From Gnetum montanum (Eukaryota; Streptophyta; Gnetopsida; Gnetales; Gnetaceae): a DNA stretch of 30,895 nucleotides. The position numbers and the translations under genes are program-made. Positions 8,525 through 19,797 of this stretch are shown one piece after another. Below the pieces are notes generated by a model. The model was not told the DNA's origin. It saw only the letters and a list, made by a program, of their open reading frames with translations, and searched no databases. The number at the start of each line of letters is the position of its first letter. Positions within the stretch are counted from its first letter, which is position 1. The DNA lies in assembly GCA_015680685.1 (NCBI GenBank), contig MNCI01005962.1, positions 92,339-123,233 of the forward strand. The letters run 5' to 3'.

Positions 8525-8602
8525 GAAATTCAAGTTCCACATCTTCTTAATTGTCAAATTTCAGAAATTCAAGTTCCACATCTTCTTAATTGTCAAATTT
8601 CA
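8525..8602. repeat. Perfect 39-bp tandem duplication
   Basis: The unit starting GAAATTCAAGTTCCACATCT occupies 8525-8563 and repeats without change at 8564-8602. A diverged partial match (CATCTTCTTAATTGCCATGC) lies just upstream near 8470. Perfect identity implies a recent event. Confidence 0.92.
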
Positions 8603-8603
8603 G

Positions 8604-9203
8604 TCGTTGCAATTACAATACTAAAGATGATAAGACATTCAGTTTTCACATTCGAAGTAGACAAACGACGGAATATTCTGTGTTACTCAAACATGGAGTA
8701 GACACAGCTGAAAATGCTATATGACTTTTCTTGGCTTAACAATAACTTGTTTTTCCTTGTCAAAAGCAGGAACAATAGATTATACCAGTATATTCGTGAC
8801 ACATAACAGGACTGTGTAATTTAATTTATCTAATAAGGATCCCAAGTAATCTGGGCTGATAAAATAAAACAAAGCGGTGGATTTTAATGCTGAAAGCGTA
8901 CAATCTCTTGTTTAAACCTGGAATGTACCGGGTAAAGTGAGGTGACTAAGTTTTCTTTGTTTGCTCATCCGCAAATAATGAATACTTTGAATCTTAAAAC
9001 AAGAATAATAAAGTAATATGCTTCCATGATTTGCATGTGGTGTGTTCGGTTTCTGGATTCTCGAAATCGTGACCAACCATGAAAGAGCAAAGAAACTAAA
9101 ATGTTGGGTTCTGCTGCTTTATAATACATGATTAAAATAAACAACCTAATGTCCAGGACAAAACACAAAATCCTTAACCAAGGAAATTTAATCCAAAATC
9201 TGT
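8604..9203. other. Intergenic stretch, nothing recognised
   Basis: This is AT-rich sequence between the 39-bp duplication and the copia target site. No gene or RNA was recognised. Confidence 0.5.
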
Positions 9204-9208
9204 TAAAA
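9204..9208. repeat. Copia target-site duplication, left (TAAAA)
   Basis: These five bases are identical to 14147-14151 and directly abut the TG end of the left LTR. Confidence 0.8.
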
Positions 9209-9673
9209 TGTAATGATGCAAGCCAAAATTAAGAGTTCTAACACTATGTATGCTGGTTTTCTATCTTCAGATTGTAACGCTCCTAGTTGTTTTGGGCATT
9301 TATTCTCATTGCTCAAATAGGAGAATAGGAGCGGTTATCATCACTTTTTGTTTTAGGGTGTGCCTAAGTGCTATATGATATTGTGAAGGGATGTGTGTTG
9401 CATCAACAAGAAGAGTGAGGAGAGGCATATCTGTAAGTAGTTGTGGTATTGCAATGTGGGTATTTGTATTTTCCCTTGCATTTGCTAAAGAGAATCTTCT
9501 ATTCCCGTAGATGTAGGCACATTGTGGAACCACATAAATCTCTATTCTATTCTGCATTTATTTCTTTGTTGTTATTTTGCTGAGTTTCTTGTTTTTATTC
9601 ATGGTATCACATTCAGTATTCTTCCTTCTATCAACTATTTGATCTTGGGATTTTTTCCACAAATTTTGTTATT
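9209..9673 (+). repeat. Copia 5' LTR
   Basis: It starts TGTAATGATG and aligns along its whole length with 13681-14146. The terminal CA of the right copy has changed here (GTTATT against GTTACA). A TATA-like GCTATATGATATTG lies near 9371-9384. Confidence 0.9.
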
Positions 9674-9675
9674 AT

Positions 9676-9687
9676 TAGGATTAGAGT
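9676..9687 (+). promoter_or_regulatory. Copia primer-binding site, tRNA-Met-like
   Basis: TAGGATTAGAGT lies three bases after the 5' LTR. It agrees at 8 of 12 positions with the TGGTATCAGAGC site, complementary to initiator tRNA-Met, that most plant copia elements use. Most of the differences are transitions. Confidence 0.6.
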
Positions 9688-9713
9688 ACGTAGTTGGTGA
9701 TAGTTGTAGAAGA

Positions 9714-10500
9714 ATGGCCTCTAAGGTTTTGAATACAAAGTTCAAGGTGGAGAAGTTTAATGGTAAGTACAACTTTGGGTTGTGGTAGATCAAAGTCAAG
9801 GATCTGCTCATTTAGCAAGGCTTCAACAAAGCATTGCAGGGGAAAGTCAAGAAACCTGTAGGAATGTCAAATGAAGATTGGGAGGATTTGGATTTGAGAT
9901 CTCAGAGCACCATTCACTTGAGTCTTGTACATCAGGTCTTGTTTAATGTTGTAAAGGAGGTTTCAGCTACTACATTGTGGATCAAGTTAGAGGGTTTGTA
10001 TATGTCCAAATCTTTCATGAACAAACTATACTTAAAGTTAGAGTTCTGTGACTTCAAGATAGAGGAAGGGATGTCCATTATGGACCATCTAAATGCTCTC
10101 AATGAGCTTATTTGCTACTTGTCAAGCATTGTGATTTAGGTTGAGGAAGAAGATTAGACCCTCATATTGCTAAAATCTCTCCCATCATTATACAAGCCTC
10201 TTGCAACCATGTTGCATTATGGAAAGGATACCATAGAGTGGAAGACGATGACTACAACTCTTATTTCAGAAGAAAGGATGAAGGCCTCAAATGTAGAAAC
10301 ATCTAGAGAGCACCTAACAACCAAAGGATGTATGATAGAGAGAGGCTCTGATAGAGGTTTTTCTAGACCAAAGTCAAGACTTAGAAAAGGACACAAGAAG
10401 AAAAAGAAGTGCTTCTACTACCACAAGAAAGGACATTTCAAGCATGAATGTTAGAAGTTGAAAGCATACTAGGAAGACAAGTAGAAGGAAGGAGACAACT
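9714..10500 (+). pseudogene. Copia gag (nucleocapsid-like)
   Basis: ATG at 9714 opens MASKVLNTKFKVEKFNGKYN, the usual start of copia gag. The capsid-like part follows with NEDWEDLDLRSQSTIHLSL, LWIKLEGLYMSKS and MSIMDHLNALNELI. The zinc knuckle near 10409-10451 reads CFYYHKKGHFKHEC: its second cysteine is replaced by tyrosine. Stops occur at 9786, after 10136, and directly after the knuckle. Gag would form the virus-like particle that packages element RNA. Confidence 0.9.
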
Positions 10501-10587
10501 CATCTTCTTAAAATGAGATGAACACTATGGATAGAGATACTTTAGAAAATGGATATGATATTCTTGCAATTTCAAGGACTTTTCATA

Positions 10588-10960
10588 GTGGTGCTTGGAT
10601 CCTTGATTCAAGGACTTCATGGCACATCACTCCTAATAGATCTTGGTTCTAGACATATTAGGAAACTGATGGGGGACAAATTCTAATGGGAACAAATGAT
10701 GAGGCTAGAATTGTTATTGTTGACATTCTTCAGATTAGGACACATGATAGAGTTATGAAAACTCTCACAGATGTGATGCATGCACCAAAAATAAGGAGAA
10801 GTCTGATATCTCTTAGAGCTTTGGATGGTCTTTGCAATAAGGACATAGGAAAAAATGATCTCTTGAAGCTTTCCAAAGGCTCTCTTGTGGTGATAAAAGA
10901 CAAGAAGCATAGGAATCTCTACAAGCTAATTGGAGAAATAGTAGTTGGATAAGTAGATGC
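10588..10960 (+). pseudogene. Copia aspartic protease
   Basis: GAWILDSRTSWHITPN carries the active-site aspartate, but the glycine of the DSG/DTG triad is arginine. Downstream blocks DGGQILMGTN, MKTLTDVMHAPKIRRSLISL match the family. Two TAG codons follow the active site near 10648 and 10660. Confidence 0.88.
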
Positions 10961-10985
10961 TATAGTTGGGGAAGCTACTACATCC

Positions 10986-11860
10986 ATGTTATGGCATAGG
11001 CAGCTTGGCCACATCCCTAGGCTTGGGTTAAATAATCTACTCAAGAAGAATATGATACCAGGAGTGCATAGAATAGAATATGAATTTTGCAAGAATTTTT
11101 TGTATGGAAAGCAATGCAAGATAAAGTTTGCAAGTAGCAAAACCATGAGTAGGGATGCCTTGGATCTTGTGTGTAGTAATGTTTGGGGTTCAACTCCTCA
11201 AGTATCTTTGGGAGGTGTAAGGTATTTCATTACCATCATTGATGAAAAATAATGAAATGTATGGGTCTTTCCTTTGAAAATAAAACTGATGCTTGAAAGG
11301 TTTAAAGTTTTTAAAGCCTTAGTGGAGAGGAGCAATGAAAGGAAGATTAAGTGTCTAAGGTCAGATTATGAGGGAAAATATATCTCAAAGGAGTTTAGGG
11401 TATATCACCAACTTGAAGGAATCAAAAGGCATTTGATAGTTCTAGGCACTCCATAGCAAAATGATGTTGCAGAAAGGATGAATTGTACACTTCTAGAATG
11501 CGCTAGAAGCATGATGAGCTATTTAGGACTAGAGAAGGAATTTTGGATGAAGGCAGTCAACACAACATGCTATTTGGTGAACAAGACTTTTTCTCTTGCA
11601 ATTGATTTTAAGACTCTAGAGAAGATATAAAGTGGATCACTAGGGAGGCATGATCATCTTTGGATCTTTGGCTACATGACATATGTTCATATTCTAAGTG
11701 TCCAAAGAAGCAAGCTAGCTTTTAAATCCAAGAAATGCATATATTCTTGGATATGTAGATGGCACCAAGGGATACAATTTATGGAATCCTATCTCTAGGA
11801 AGATATCCATTATCAGGGATATAGTATTTGATGAATCTTCTCCTTTACAGAAGAATGGAT
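10986..11860 (+). pseudogene. Copia integrase with GAG-pre-integrase zinc region
   Basis: MLWHRQLGHIPRLGLNNL with a later CKNFLYGKQ is the zinc-binding pre-integrase block; the second cysteine of the usual CxxC is replaced. The catalytic core follows: VCSNVWGS, where the first aspartate is asparagine; LRSDYEGKYISKEF with the second aspartate; then a TAG before QNDVAERMN with the glutamate. The C-terminal part includes SKKCIYSWICRWHQG-type remains in a shifted frame and ISRKISIIRDIVFDES. With the first acidic residue gone and stops present, the enzyme cannot act. Confidence 0.9.
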
Positions 11861-12059
11861 AGGAATAGACTGTAGAGGATCATTCTTTGAAGGAAGTTTT
11901 TGGGGAGAAGCAATCACTTGAAAGTAATAGCAATAAGGAGAATAGAGAAGAGACTTAAGTGGAAGTGCCTAATGGCACATAGACATAAGTGAAGCTAAGA
12001 AGATCTTCAAGGGAAATCTAGCAAGAAGGTTCAATGATAATTTTTCCTACCTTGCTTTT

Positions 12060-12890
12060 TTTGTAGATATAGAGGAGCTAATGTCTTATCAAGAGGCATT
12101 GAGAAGTAAACAACAAAAATAGTGGAAAGCAACCATTGAGGAAGAGATGCAATGTCTCTTAAAGAATGTGACTTTGGAGCTAGTGGAGCTTCCTAAGGGC
12201 AAGAAAGAAATTGGCTACAAATGATTATTCACGTTGAAGCATGATGCAATAGGAATGATTGAAAGGTTTAAGGTAAGGTTGGTGGCAAAAGGGTACCTTC
12301 ATAAATTGGGTGTAAACTTCTTTGACATTTTTGCACCAATAGCCAAGTTAGCTTCAATTAGGATCATGTTGGCTTTAGCTACTATGAATGATCTAGAGCT
12401 AGAGCAAATGGATGTTAGGATAGCTTTTCTACATGGTGAATTAGAAGAGGAGATCTTCATGAAACAACCTAACGGATTTGTTATGAAAGGCAGGGAGAAT
12501 CTTATGTGCAAGCTTAAGAAGGTATTGTATAGGTTGAAACAAAGTCCAAGGCAATGGTACAAAAGGTTTGATTCTTTCATGTGCAAAATTGGTTTCCATA
12601 GGTATATTGCAGATCCATGTTTGTACAATAGAAAGTGTAAGGATAACAATCTCATTGCATTAGTTTTGTATGTGGATGACATGCTTATTGTAGGTAAGAA
12701 CAAGGTGGAGATTAGGAAACTCAAAGAGCTATTGGCAATAGAATTTGACATGAAAGACTTGGGGCCAACTAAGCATATCCTTAGCATAGATATCACTTGT
12801 GATAGAAGAAATGGAAATTTATGATTATCTCAAGAACACCACATCACAAAGGTTCTTGAGAGGTTTGGTATGTAAAATGCAAAACCAGTG
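12060..12890 (+). pseudogene. Copia reverse transcriptase
   Basis: This is the best preserved part. It contains WKATIEEEMQCLLKN, then KVRLVAKGYLHKLGVNFFD, then MDVRIAFLHGELEEEIFMKQ with the motif A aspartate, then LKQSPRQWYKRF, then LVLYVDDMLIVG with the YVDD active site, then FDMKDLGPTKHIL. A 196-codon stretch is open from 12234 to 12824. A TGA just before 12234 stands where the family has tryptophan, and TGA at 12822-12824 ends the run. Confidence 0.93.
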
Positions 12891-12999
12891 GAAACTCCCA
12901 TTGGAATGCACTTCAAGTTATCTTCCCAGCTTTGCTCTCAAAGTGAGAAAGTAAGGGAGTATGTGTCTTGATTTCCATCTTGATGTATACAATGGTAGG

Positions 13000-13560
13000 T
13001 ACAAGAATAGAAATTGCGCATGGTGTTTGACTTGTTAGCAAGTTCATGGGGAATCCAAGGAAGAAGCATTGGGAAGCTATGCAATGGATTCTCATGTATC
13101 TTAAAGGAGCATCAAGGCTATCTATTTGCTACAACAGGGATAAGAAGGGAATAGCAGGCTATTGTGATTTAGACTTTGCAAGGGATTTGCATAAAAGAAA
13201 CTCTACATTAGGGAAAGTGTTCATAATGGCAGGATGACTTGTTTCTTGAAAGTCCAAGCTTTAGTTGGTGGTGGCTCTTTCTACCATGGAGGTAGAATAC
13301 ATTGCTACTTCACAAGCTTACAAAGAAGGGATTTGGTTGTAAAACCTTGTGGAGGATTTGGATAGGCATGAGGAGAAGATTCCAATATTCTATAATATTA
13401 GAGTGCCATATTTTTGGCACATAATCTAGCATTTCATGAAAGGTCCAAGCACATCCAGGTGAAATGCCACTTTGTTCAGCAATAGGTGGAGGAAAGGTTG
13501 TAGATTTGTAGAAGGTTCACACTTTGATGAATTCCTCAAATATGTTAACAAAGCCTCTTC
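13000..13560 (+). pseudogene. Copia RNase H
   Basis: HWEAMQWILMYLKGASRLSI is followed by GYCDLDFARDLHKRNSTLG with the first catalytic aspartate. After stops comes VVALSTMEVEYIATSQAYKE with the catalytic glutamate. The C-terminal part is in fragments. It would remove the RNA template during reverse transcription. Confidence 0.88.
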
Positions 13561-13680
13561 TATTAGAGAAGTTCAAGTGGTGCTTGAACTTCTTCCAACT
13601 TTGTCAAAGGTAGCTGAGCAACTAATATGGAGGATTCAATAAAGGAGATACAAGGATCAATTGTGGTGCATGATGAAGAT

Positions 13681-14146
13681 TGTAATGATGTGAGCCAAAA
13701 TTAAGAGTTTTAAAATTATGCATGCTAGTTTTCTATCTTTCAATTATAATGCTTTTAGCTGTTTTGGGCATTTATTCTCATTGCTAAAATAGGAGAATAT
13801 GAGAGGTTATCATCACTTGCTATTTTAGGGGTCTCTAAGTGCTGTATAATATTGTGATGGGGTGTGTGTCAAATCAACAAGAAGAGCAAGGAGAGGCATA
13901 TCTGTCAGCAGCTATTGTATTGCAGTGTGGATGTTTGTATTTTTCCTTCTTACATTTGCTAAAGAGAATTTTCCATTCTTGTGGATGTAGACACATTGCT
14001 GAACCACATAAGTCTCAATTCTATTTTGCATTTATTTCTTCATTGTTCTTTTGTTGTGTTTCTTATTTTATTTATAGTATCGGATTTATCATTCTTCCAT
14101 CTATTAGCTATTCAATCTCAAGATTTTTTCTACAAATTTTGTTACA
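13681..14146 (+). repeat. Copia 3' LTR
   Basis: It starts TGTAATGATG, ends TTTTGTTACA and keeps the TG...CA termini. A TATA-like TGTATAATATT lies at about 13843-13853. Differences from the 5' LTR are mainly transitions. Confidence 0.92.
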
Positions 14147-14151
14147 TAAAA
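14147..14151. repeat. Copia target-site duplication, right (TAAAA)
   Basis: It matches 9204-9208 exactly and follows the CA end of the 3' LTR. Confidence 0.8.
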
Positions 14152-14330
14152 ACCTAAAAAAATAAAAGTATTTTATTAGTATAAGTCAAATGCACCATCA
14201 ATGGACATCCCATAAACACCTTGGCTTATATCTCTCTCAAACATAAATAAATTAGATTTAATAATAGTTCAAAAATACCTTGAACAAAATAAATTGAATT
14301 GAGAGATGTAACTAAAATAGGAAAGTGGCA

Positions 14331-14620
14331 GATGAAGAGAGAATCCATGAGTAATTTGGTTTTCATTATACTTATTATGTCATCTAGAAATTGGGCTTCA
14401 AAGAGAGAATTAAAACTTAGAACATCCTTTTAGTTCAAATAGATGGTAAACAAATATTAAAATAATAAATTAGATTAAGAAGGTCCCAAGAAAAATGAGG
14501 AAGGGACAAGAATAAGAGAGGATGTAGGAGTAATTTGGTTTTTATCAAACTTGTTACCTTATTCAATAGTTTGTCTTCAAAGAGAGAATCAAAAATTAGA
14601 AGATCATGTCATATATAAAC
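14331..14620 (+). repeat. Diverged direct duplication, offset about 180 bp
   Basis: Two stretches share GAGTAATTTGGTTTT (near 14349 and 14529) followed at equal spacing by CTTCAAAGAGAGAAT (near 14397 and 14576). The units, about 14331-14440 and 14511-14620, are diverged. Confidence 0.65.
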
Positions 14621-16224
14621 TTAAGTTGTTACAATATTATGTGAAATTATTCCATAATATCAAAAATTTCAAACAAACTAATATAAATTGCTACAAATAA
14701 AGCAATATTATTAATTCATCAAATTTTCAAAAAAATATCAAAGAAAATAAAATCATCTATATTTCAAATATACTAAAGTAAAAAAATATTACATAATTGT
14801 TACAAAAGCCTTTCTAGAGTTGTATAATAGAGATTAGGATTAGGAAAGGTAGAGGTGGAAGTGTAAATTTAAGATGTCTAATCTTTTGATATCTATACAA
14901 AGAGAATTGAGGATGAATCATTAAAGAGTTAATGCTCTTAATCCTAGAGAATGCAACAAATATTAAATCTGTGACATTTTTTGATCCTATATCAATAGTT
15001 GACCTTATCTAGAGTCATTTCTTAAGATTTATGGATAGTTATTGTTCATGCTAATTGTAACAATAATTAATGTGATGCTTTTGAACCACAAGAATAATTA
15101 ATACATGACATGGATTATGATTGTTGAATAGACATCTACTGTAAGAGTTGAAATCAACAACACCATAAGATGGTAATTGTTGATGACTGTTTGGGACCAC
15201 CAACACTGTGAGGCCTCCAAGTCTCATGACTTTAGGAGTCACACAATTGAAGGTGTTCTTCAATTAGGGTTTAGTTGCTTGCTAGTCTTTGGCAACACTA
15301 AGACTTAGATACCTCCAAATAAACTCAATGGTTATGAAACAAATTAAACATGAGTATGTGTTTACTGTTGTGAATGTTAAAATGGTTGGGTTGTGTGTGA
15401 AACTATAATTGAGTATCATAAAAGAAATTCAACTAACTTTGTCAAATACTATGAATTGTTGAAGGTTCCTATTTTGAGAAATCACTTAGTCTATATAGTC
15501 CATATAGTATGTTACCTATAACTAATAAAATTTTGCAAAAACATTTGAGCACAATTTTGCCAATCTACTCCTAATTTTCCCCAGAGAGAAAATTTCACAA
15601 GAAAACTAGAAATAGACTGAGATTCAATGGACTTAGAAAAAGAAAAGAAAAGAAAGCAGATTTGTGTGGAATATCAAATATTTGAGCAAGATAAATTGAC
15701 ACGAGGAAACACTTCACAATAAAGCTATTCCAATTCAATCTAACTATAAATTATCCAAACCCTCTAAGCTCAACAAGCAATTTCATAAATTCAATCTAAT
15801 TACACTTCCAAAAATGCTTTGTAAATGACAAAGTACAAGTCTCTACTATGGCTAGTTAATAGTTTTCAAGGATTGCATTCAACAAAGCCTTCAAAAAATT
15901 TGACAATTTCAAGATTGTAATACTAAGGAAATACACTTTAAAATGATGAAGCTATTTTAGTCATCTCAAAATACCAAAGATTTTCCTATATCATTTATGC
16001 TCAAAACAGGAAATTTTCTTAAGACATTACTATTAAATTGCTCTTGAGGCTTTTTAACAACATAAAATTTTCTATGAAAAATCTTAATATGAGTATAATA
16101 TTTCAGAAAAATAGAGCTATAAAAGCAACCTAAAAAATTCCAAAATTAAATGCCAAGCACGATACTATCTAAACTATTAGCTAAGCAATTAAAATAAAAT
16201 GGGAAGAAATGAACTCATAGGATT

Positions 16225-16435
16225 AAAACAAAGAAGTTGAATTGATGTCTTCAGCAAGCCATGCTTTTATGATATTTAATATTTTTCAAAGTTACTTCAC
16301 CAAATTCCCTTTTTCTTGTTCTTTTATATTTTTTATGAAAACAAAGAAGCTAAATTGATGTCTTTAGCAAACCATGCTTGTACAATCTTCAATATTCTTC
16401 AAAGTTGCTCCACCCAATTGGCCATCCCCCTTTTT
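16225..16435 (+). repeat. Diverged tandem duplication, period 113 bp
   Basis: The first unit begins AAAACAAAGAAGTTGAATTG at 16225 and the second AAAACAAAGAAGCTAAATTG at 16338. Both continue with a similar block containing GATGTCTT and CCATGCTT and end in TTCAAAGTT followed by CACC. Confidence 0.8.
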
Positions 16436-17395
16436 TTCTACCCTTGAAGGCTCTTTTATAGTAACATTAGGTAGTTACAATAATCATGAGAAGTTAAGGG
16501 TATTACAAATATTTATGAACATTAATTTATCACCATCCTAGAAGTTATAACTTCCATAGGTAGTTATTAGAAATTTGATCTATGGTTGCCAAGTGTTTTA
16601 TTGACAACAAATATCATGGAGATAACCAAATGAAGTTACAAAAATTTGAGAAATACATGCCATAGTTGACAAGTGTCCTATTAGTCATTATAACCTTACA
16701 AATATTAAGGGAATATAGTTGTAACTTTCATGAGTAATAAATGTTTTTTGAAAAATCTCAAATCCTCATAGAAAATAAAGTTGTAATTGTTAAATGTTTA
16801 ATAATTCTTCCCTTAAACTATAAAAGCCTCCTTTCAATGTTGAAAAATGACCATGTATATGGTAATGCGGATAATATTTATAAAAATAACATTATGTGGC
16901 CTCAAGGCTTTGTGTACCTTTGTATTCATGTTGATGTGTAATCCTATGAAGGTCTACACAATCCCCATGGCCTTCATGCTAGAAGCTACAAGTTCTTGAT
17001 TTTGTGTTATAGTGCCTTTGTTAGTCACTTCCTATTCATCTTTGTTGCCTCTTTTGCTACACACACTTCCAGATCTTGAGCTGTTGGAGTCTCATGGCTG
17101 TGCGTTTGTCAATTGTTGTAGATTTTTCATCTAGATTTATGCCAGCAGCAATGGAGAAGGAGTCATGTTACTATTGCTTTGTTTCCCACCAGTGGATGAG
17201 CTCTTTCCATGGCACCATTGATCTTCTCTTGCCATTTCTGTAGTTTCCTTCTTTGTTGCATCTCAACAATAAACCCTATTTTTCATTTGCTTGTCAAATC
17301 TTGAACATGGAAAAAAATAATGAAACTTCTCCACACTTGTAGAACTACTCTTGCTATTGCTGTGAAGTCGTAATGAGGACATTGGTGATGTTGAT

Positions 17396-17407
17396 GCTCT
17401 AATACCC
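17396..17407 (-). promoter_or_regulatory. Possible primer-binding site of a lost copia element
   Basis: On the minus strand GGGTATTAGAGC agrees at 10 of 12 positions with the tRNA-Met primer site of plant copia elements. Upstream of it (17412 to about 17600, minus strand) lies sequence that could be an LTR end (ACGCCATGGATGTTCTCGTG). No partner LTR or pol domain was found, so this could be chance. Confidence 0.3.
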
Positions 17408-18567
17408 TATTATTGCTTGCTATTTTTTCTTCTCCATGTAATCTAAAGTCATGTTTTGATGAGGAATTTGGGAGTGCGAATAGAACACGAGAACATCCAT
17501 GGCGTTTTTTCCTTATTTTTAGTTATAGGTTAGGATCTTCTTTTCTAACTCTGAAGTATAGTAGATCATTTTGTAATTTTTGTGTCTATTGTAGATGCTT
17601 GGCATAACGGAGACTAGGGTTTTAACCCTGTACAAGCAAAGATATTTTTCATGATGCTTGCTTACTTAGGGCCAATCCAAATGAACTTGATTTAGATAAG
17701 AATTATAGCTGCAAAACATGGACATCTAGCAGCAACCCTAGAATTTTAGAATCAATTTTGATGAGAACATTAACAATATGTGTTTTTAATAGACATGGTG
17801 CTCGAGTTCTAAATTCTTTTTTTAGGCATAATGTATGCAATAATACTATGATTTTTTCTTCTTTGTTTCTCCCCTTAGATGAAATTGATAAGTGTGAAAA
17901 TATAGCATTGTATCTTTGATTTTTATTTTCAAAATTTAGGCATTCTACTACATAGTTTTTTTTATATTAGATAACTTCTAGTTAGATTTCATGGATGCAT
18001 TTGATAGCATCACTGTAGTTGTTCACATCAATATATTGTGTAAAATACAACTGTTCAAAGGAATAAACTTTGTGTTTTTTAGCATTTTACTTACATACTA
18101 TAACCTATATATAAGTTCCACTTTCATAGGTTATGTGCCTTGACTTTCTCATTACATTATCATACAATTTATTCTCTTAAACTTTGCCTTTAATTTCTAA
18201 GCATAATAACCCAATTTTTCATCCAAATACTTTTGTGTTATGAGCATCACTAAGACAAATCTCCATTATACTCATGGCTATATATACACTGAATTATACA
18301 GTGTAAACCAAATTGAGAGGAAGTAGTAATCCAACCAAGTTTATATTACACTCTTTCCATCAACCTTATTTAAAATACACTCATTCCACTTATGTACTGA
18401 TTAACTGGTCTCATGATTTCATCATCTTTGAATTCAAAGAAACCGATGTATTCAACTTAATAAAATTATTTCAATGTATTAGAATAATTTGAAGAAAATA
18501 AGAAAGTTGTTACAATCTACTCCATCATATGTTGTGAATGTACTAACATTTATTTTCATGCTACAAG

Positions 18568-18572
18568 GAGGC
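18568..18572. repeat. Gypsy target-site duplication, left (GAGGC)
   Basis: It is identical to 28090-28094 and abuts the TGATGAG end of the element. Confidence 0.85.
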
Positions 18573-19328
18573 TGATGAGCGGTAAGGTACCCCTACGCCC
18601 AACCATACAAATACGAGCATTGATGCATGATCCAGTTGAGCTCTGAGGATTAAGTACTTATGCACCTACATAGAACAAGGATGAGTTATGGAGTCGTTGT
18701 CTTCCCAAGATTACTTGTAAGGCACAATTGTATGGTTAAGTAAACTTGAGGTATATGATTTTTATGGTTTTTACGTTTTATGTCCTTGATGCTTAAAAGA
18801 GAGAAATGAAATAATTTAATAACTAATTTGATTTAACTTATTAACTATTCTTTAACTAGTCCTAACACCAGCATCCGTTCCCATTCTTCAAACACATCCT
18901 AAACCAGTGTAACACTACTGAGATCAACAAACGCTAGTCGTTACTGGGTTATCAAGTGTTCCACATATGCTTGGAGTGGTTGTGCTAAGTGTGCTAATTC
19001 GTTGAGAATTAATAGTTCTATAAAAACAACATTGATTTACTAATGAAAGAATCGAATAACTGTAAATAACATTAAATGCAATAAGTAAGCTCTTTTGAAT
19101 GTTGCAAGGTTTATCACAAAGTTTATCTTTATTTCCAGACACAAGGTGTGCTCAGGTATACAATGCTCGAATAAAGATTCGTTCACTCTATGACTCCTAC
19201 TGTAGGCACTCAGATATAATTCTAAGTTTGGAATAGAAAAAACTGCAAGAGATTGGCTAAGGGACTAAAAAACTAATGCCAAACCAAGCATCCCTATCTC
19301 TTATTTATAGGCAATAAGACAGGCTCCA
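18573..19328 (-). repeat. Gypsy 3' LTR, truncated by the assembly gap
   Basis: It aligns with 27259-28015. The last 70 or so bases (the U3 end) fall in the N run. A minus-strand TATA box reads TATAAATA at 19302-19309, the same place as in the other LTR, which supports the minus orientation. Confidence 0.92.
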
Positions 19329-19797
19329 NNNNNNNNNNNNNNNNNNNNNNNNNNNNNNNNNNNNNNNNNNNNNNNNNNNNNNNNNNNNNNNNNNNNNNNN
19401 NNNNNNNNNNNNNNNNNNNNNNNNNNNNNNNNNNNNNNNNNNNNNNNNNNNNNNNNNNNNNNNNNNNNNNNNNNNNNNNNNNNNNNNNNNNNNNNNNNNN
19501 NNNNNNNNNNNNNNNNNNNNNNNNNNNNNNNNNNNNNNNNNNNNNNNNNNNNNNNNNNNNNNNNNNNNNNNNNNNNNNNNNNNNNNNNNNNNNNNNNNNN
19601 NNNNNNNNNNNNNNNNNNNNNNNNNNNNNNNNNNNNNNNNNNNNNNNNNNNNNNNNNNNNNNNNNNNNNNNNNNNNNNNNNNNNNNNNNNNNNNNNNNNN
19701 NNNNNNNNNNNNNNNNNNNNNNNNNNNNNNNNNNNNNNNNNNNNNNNNNNNNNNNNNNNNNNNNNNNNNNNNNNNNNNNNNNNNNNNNNNNNNNNNN
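19329..19797. other. Assembly gap (469 N)
   Basis: A run of N replaces the U3 end of the 3' LTR and the adjoining polypurine tract. The true length is unknown. Gaps at LTR edges commonly come from unresolved repeat copies. Confidence 1.

Larger units (their letters stand above)
9209..14146 (+). mobile_element. Complete but decayed Ty1/copia retrotransposon
   Basis: The element is 4.94 kb, with 465/466-bp LTRs, a 5-bp TSD and the domain order gag, protease, integrase, reverse transcriptase, RNase H, which defines the copia superfamily. The internal region is about 4.0 kb, normal for a complete element, so nothing large has been lost. More than a dozen stop codons and a few frameshifts interrupt the single polyprotein. 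The LTRs differ at about one base in seven in the first 140 positions that I compared, so the insertion is old. The size and the gag family (UBN2-like) fit a Tork-type element; I give that lineage only as a guess. Confidence 0.95.
14152..18567. other. 4.4-kb AT-rich region without a recognisable gene
   Basis: Apart from the two local duplications and the copia-like trace listed separately, I see no coding potential above chance, no RNA gene and no element boundary. The reading frames present are short and match no family. Confidence 0.5.

Noticed and set aside
12299-12796. 165-codon minus-strand frame
   Set aside because: It is antisense to the well-preserved copia reverse transcriptase and shows no domain of its own.
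9714-13560. A changed genetic code in which TAG encodes an amino acid
   Set aside because: Stops replace Trp as well as Gln and other residues, and TGA and TAA occur too. Mutational decay explains them better.
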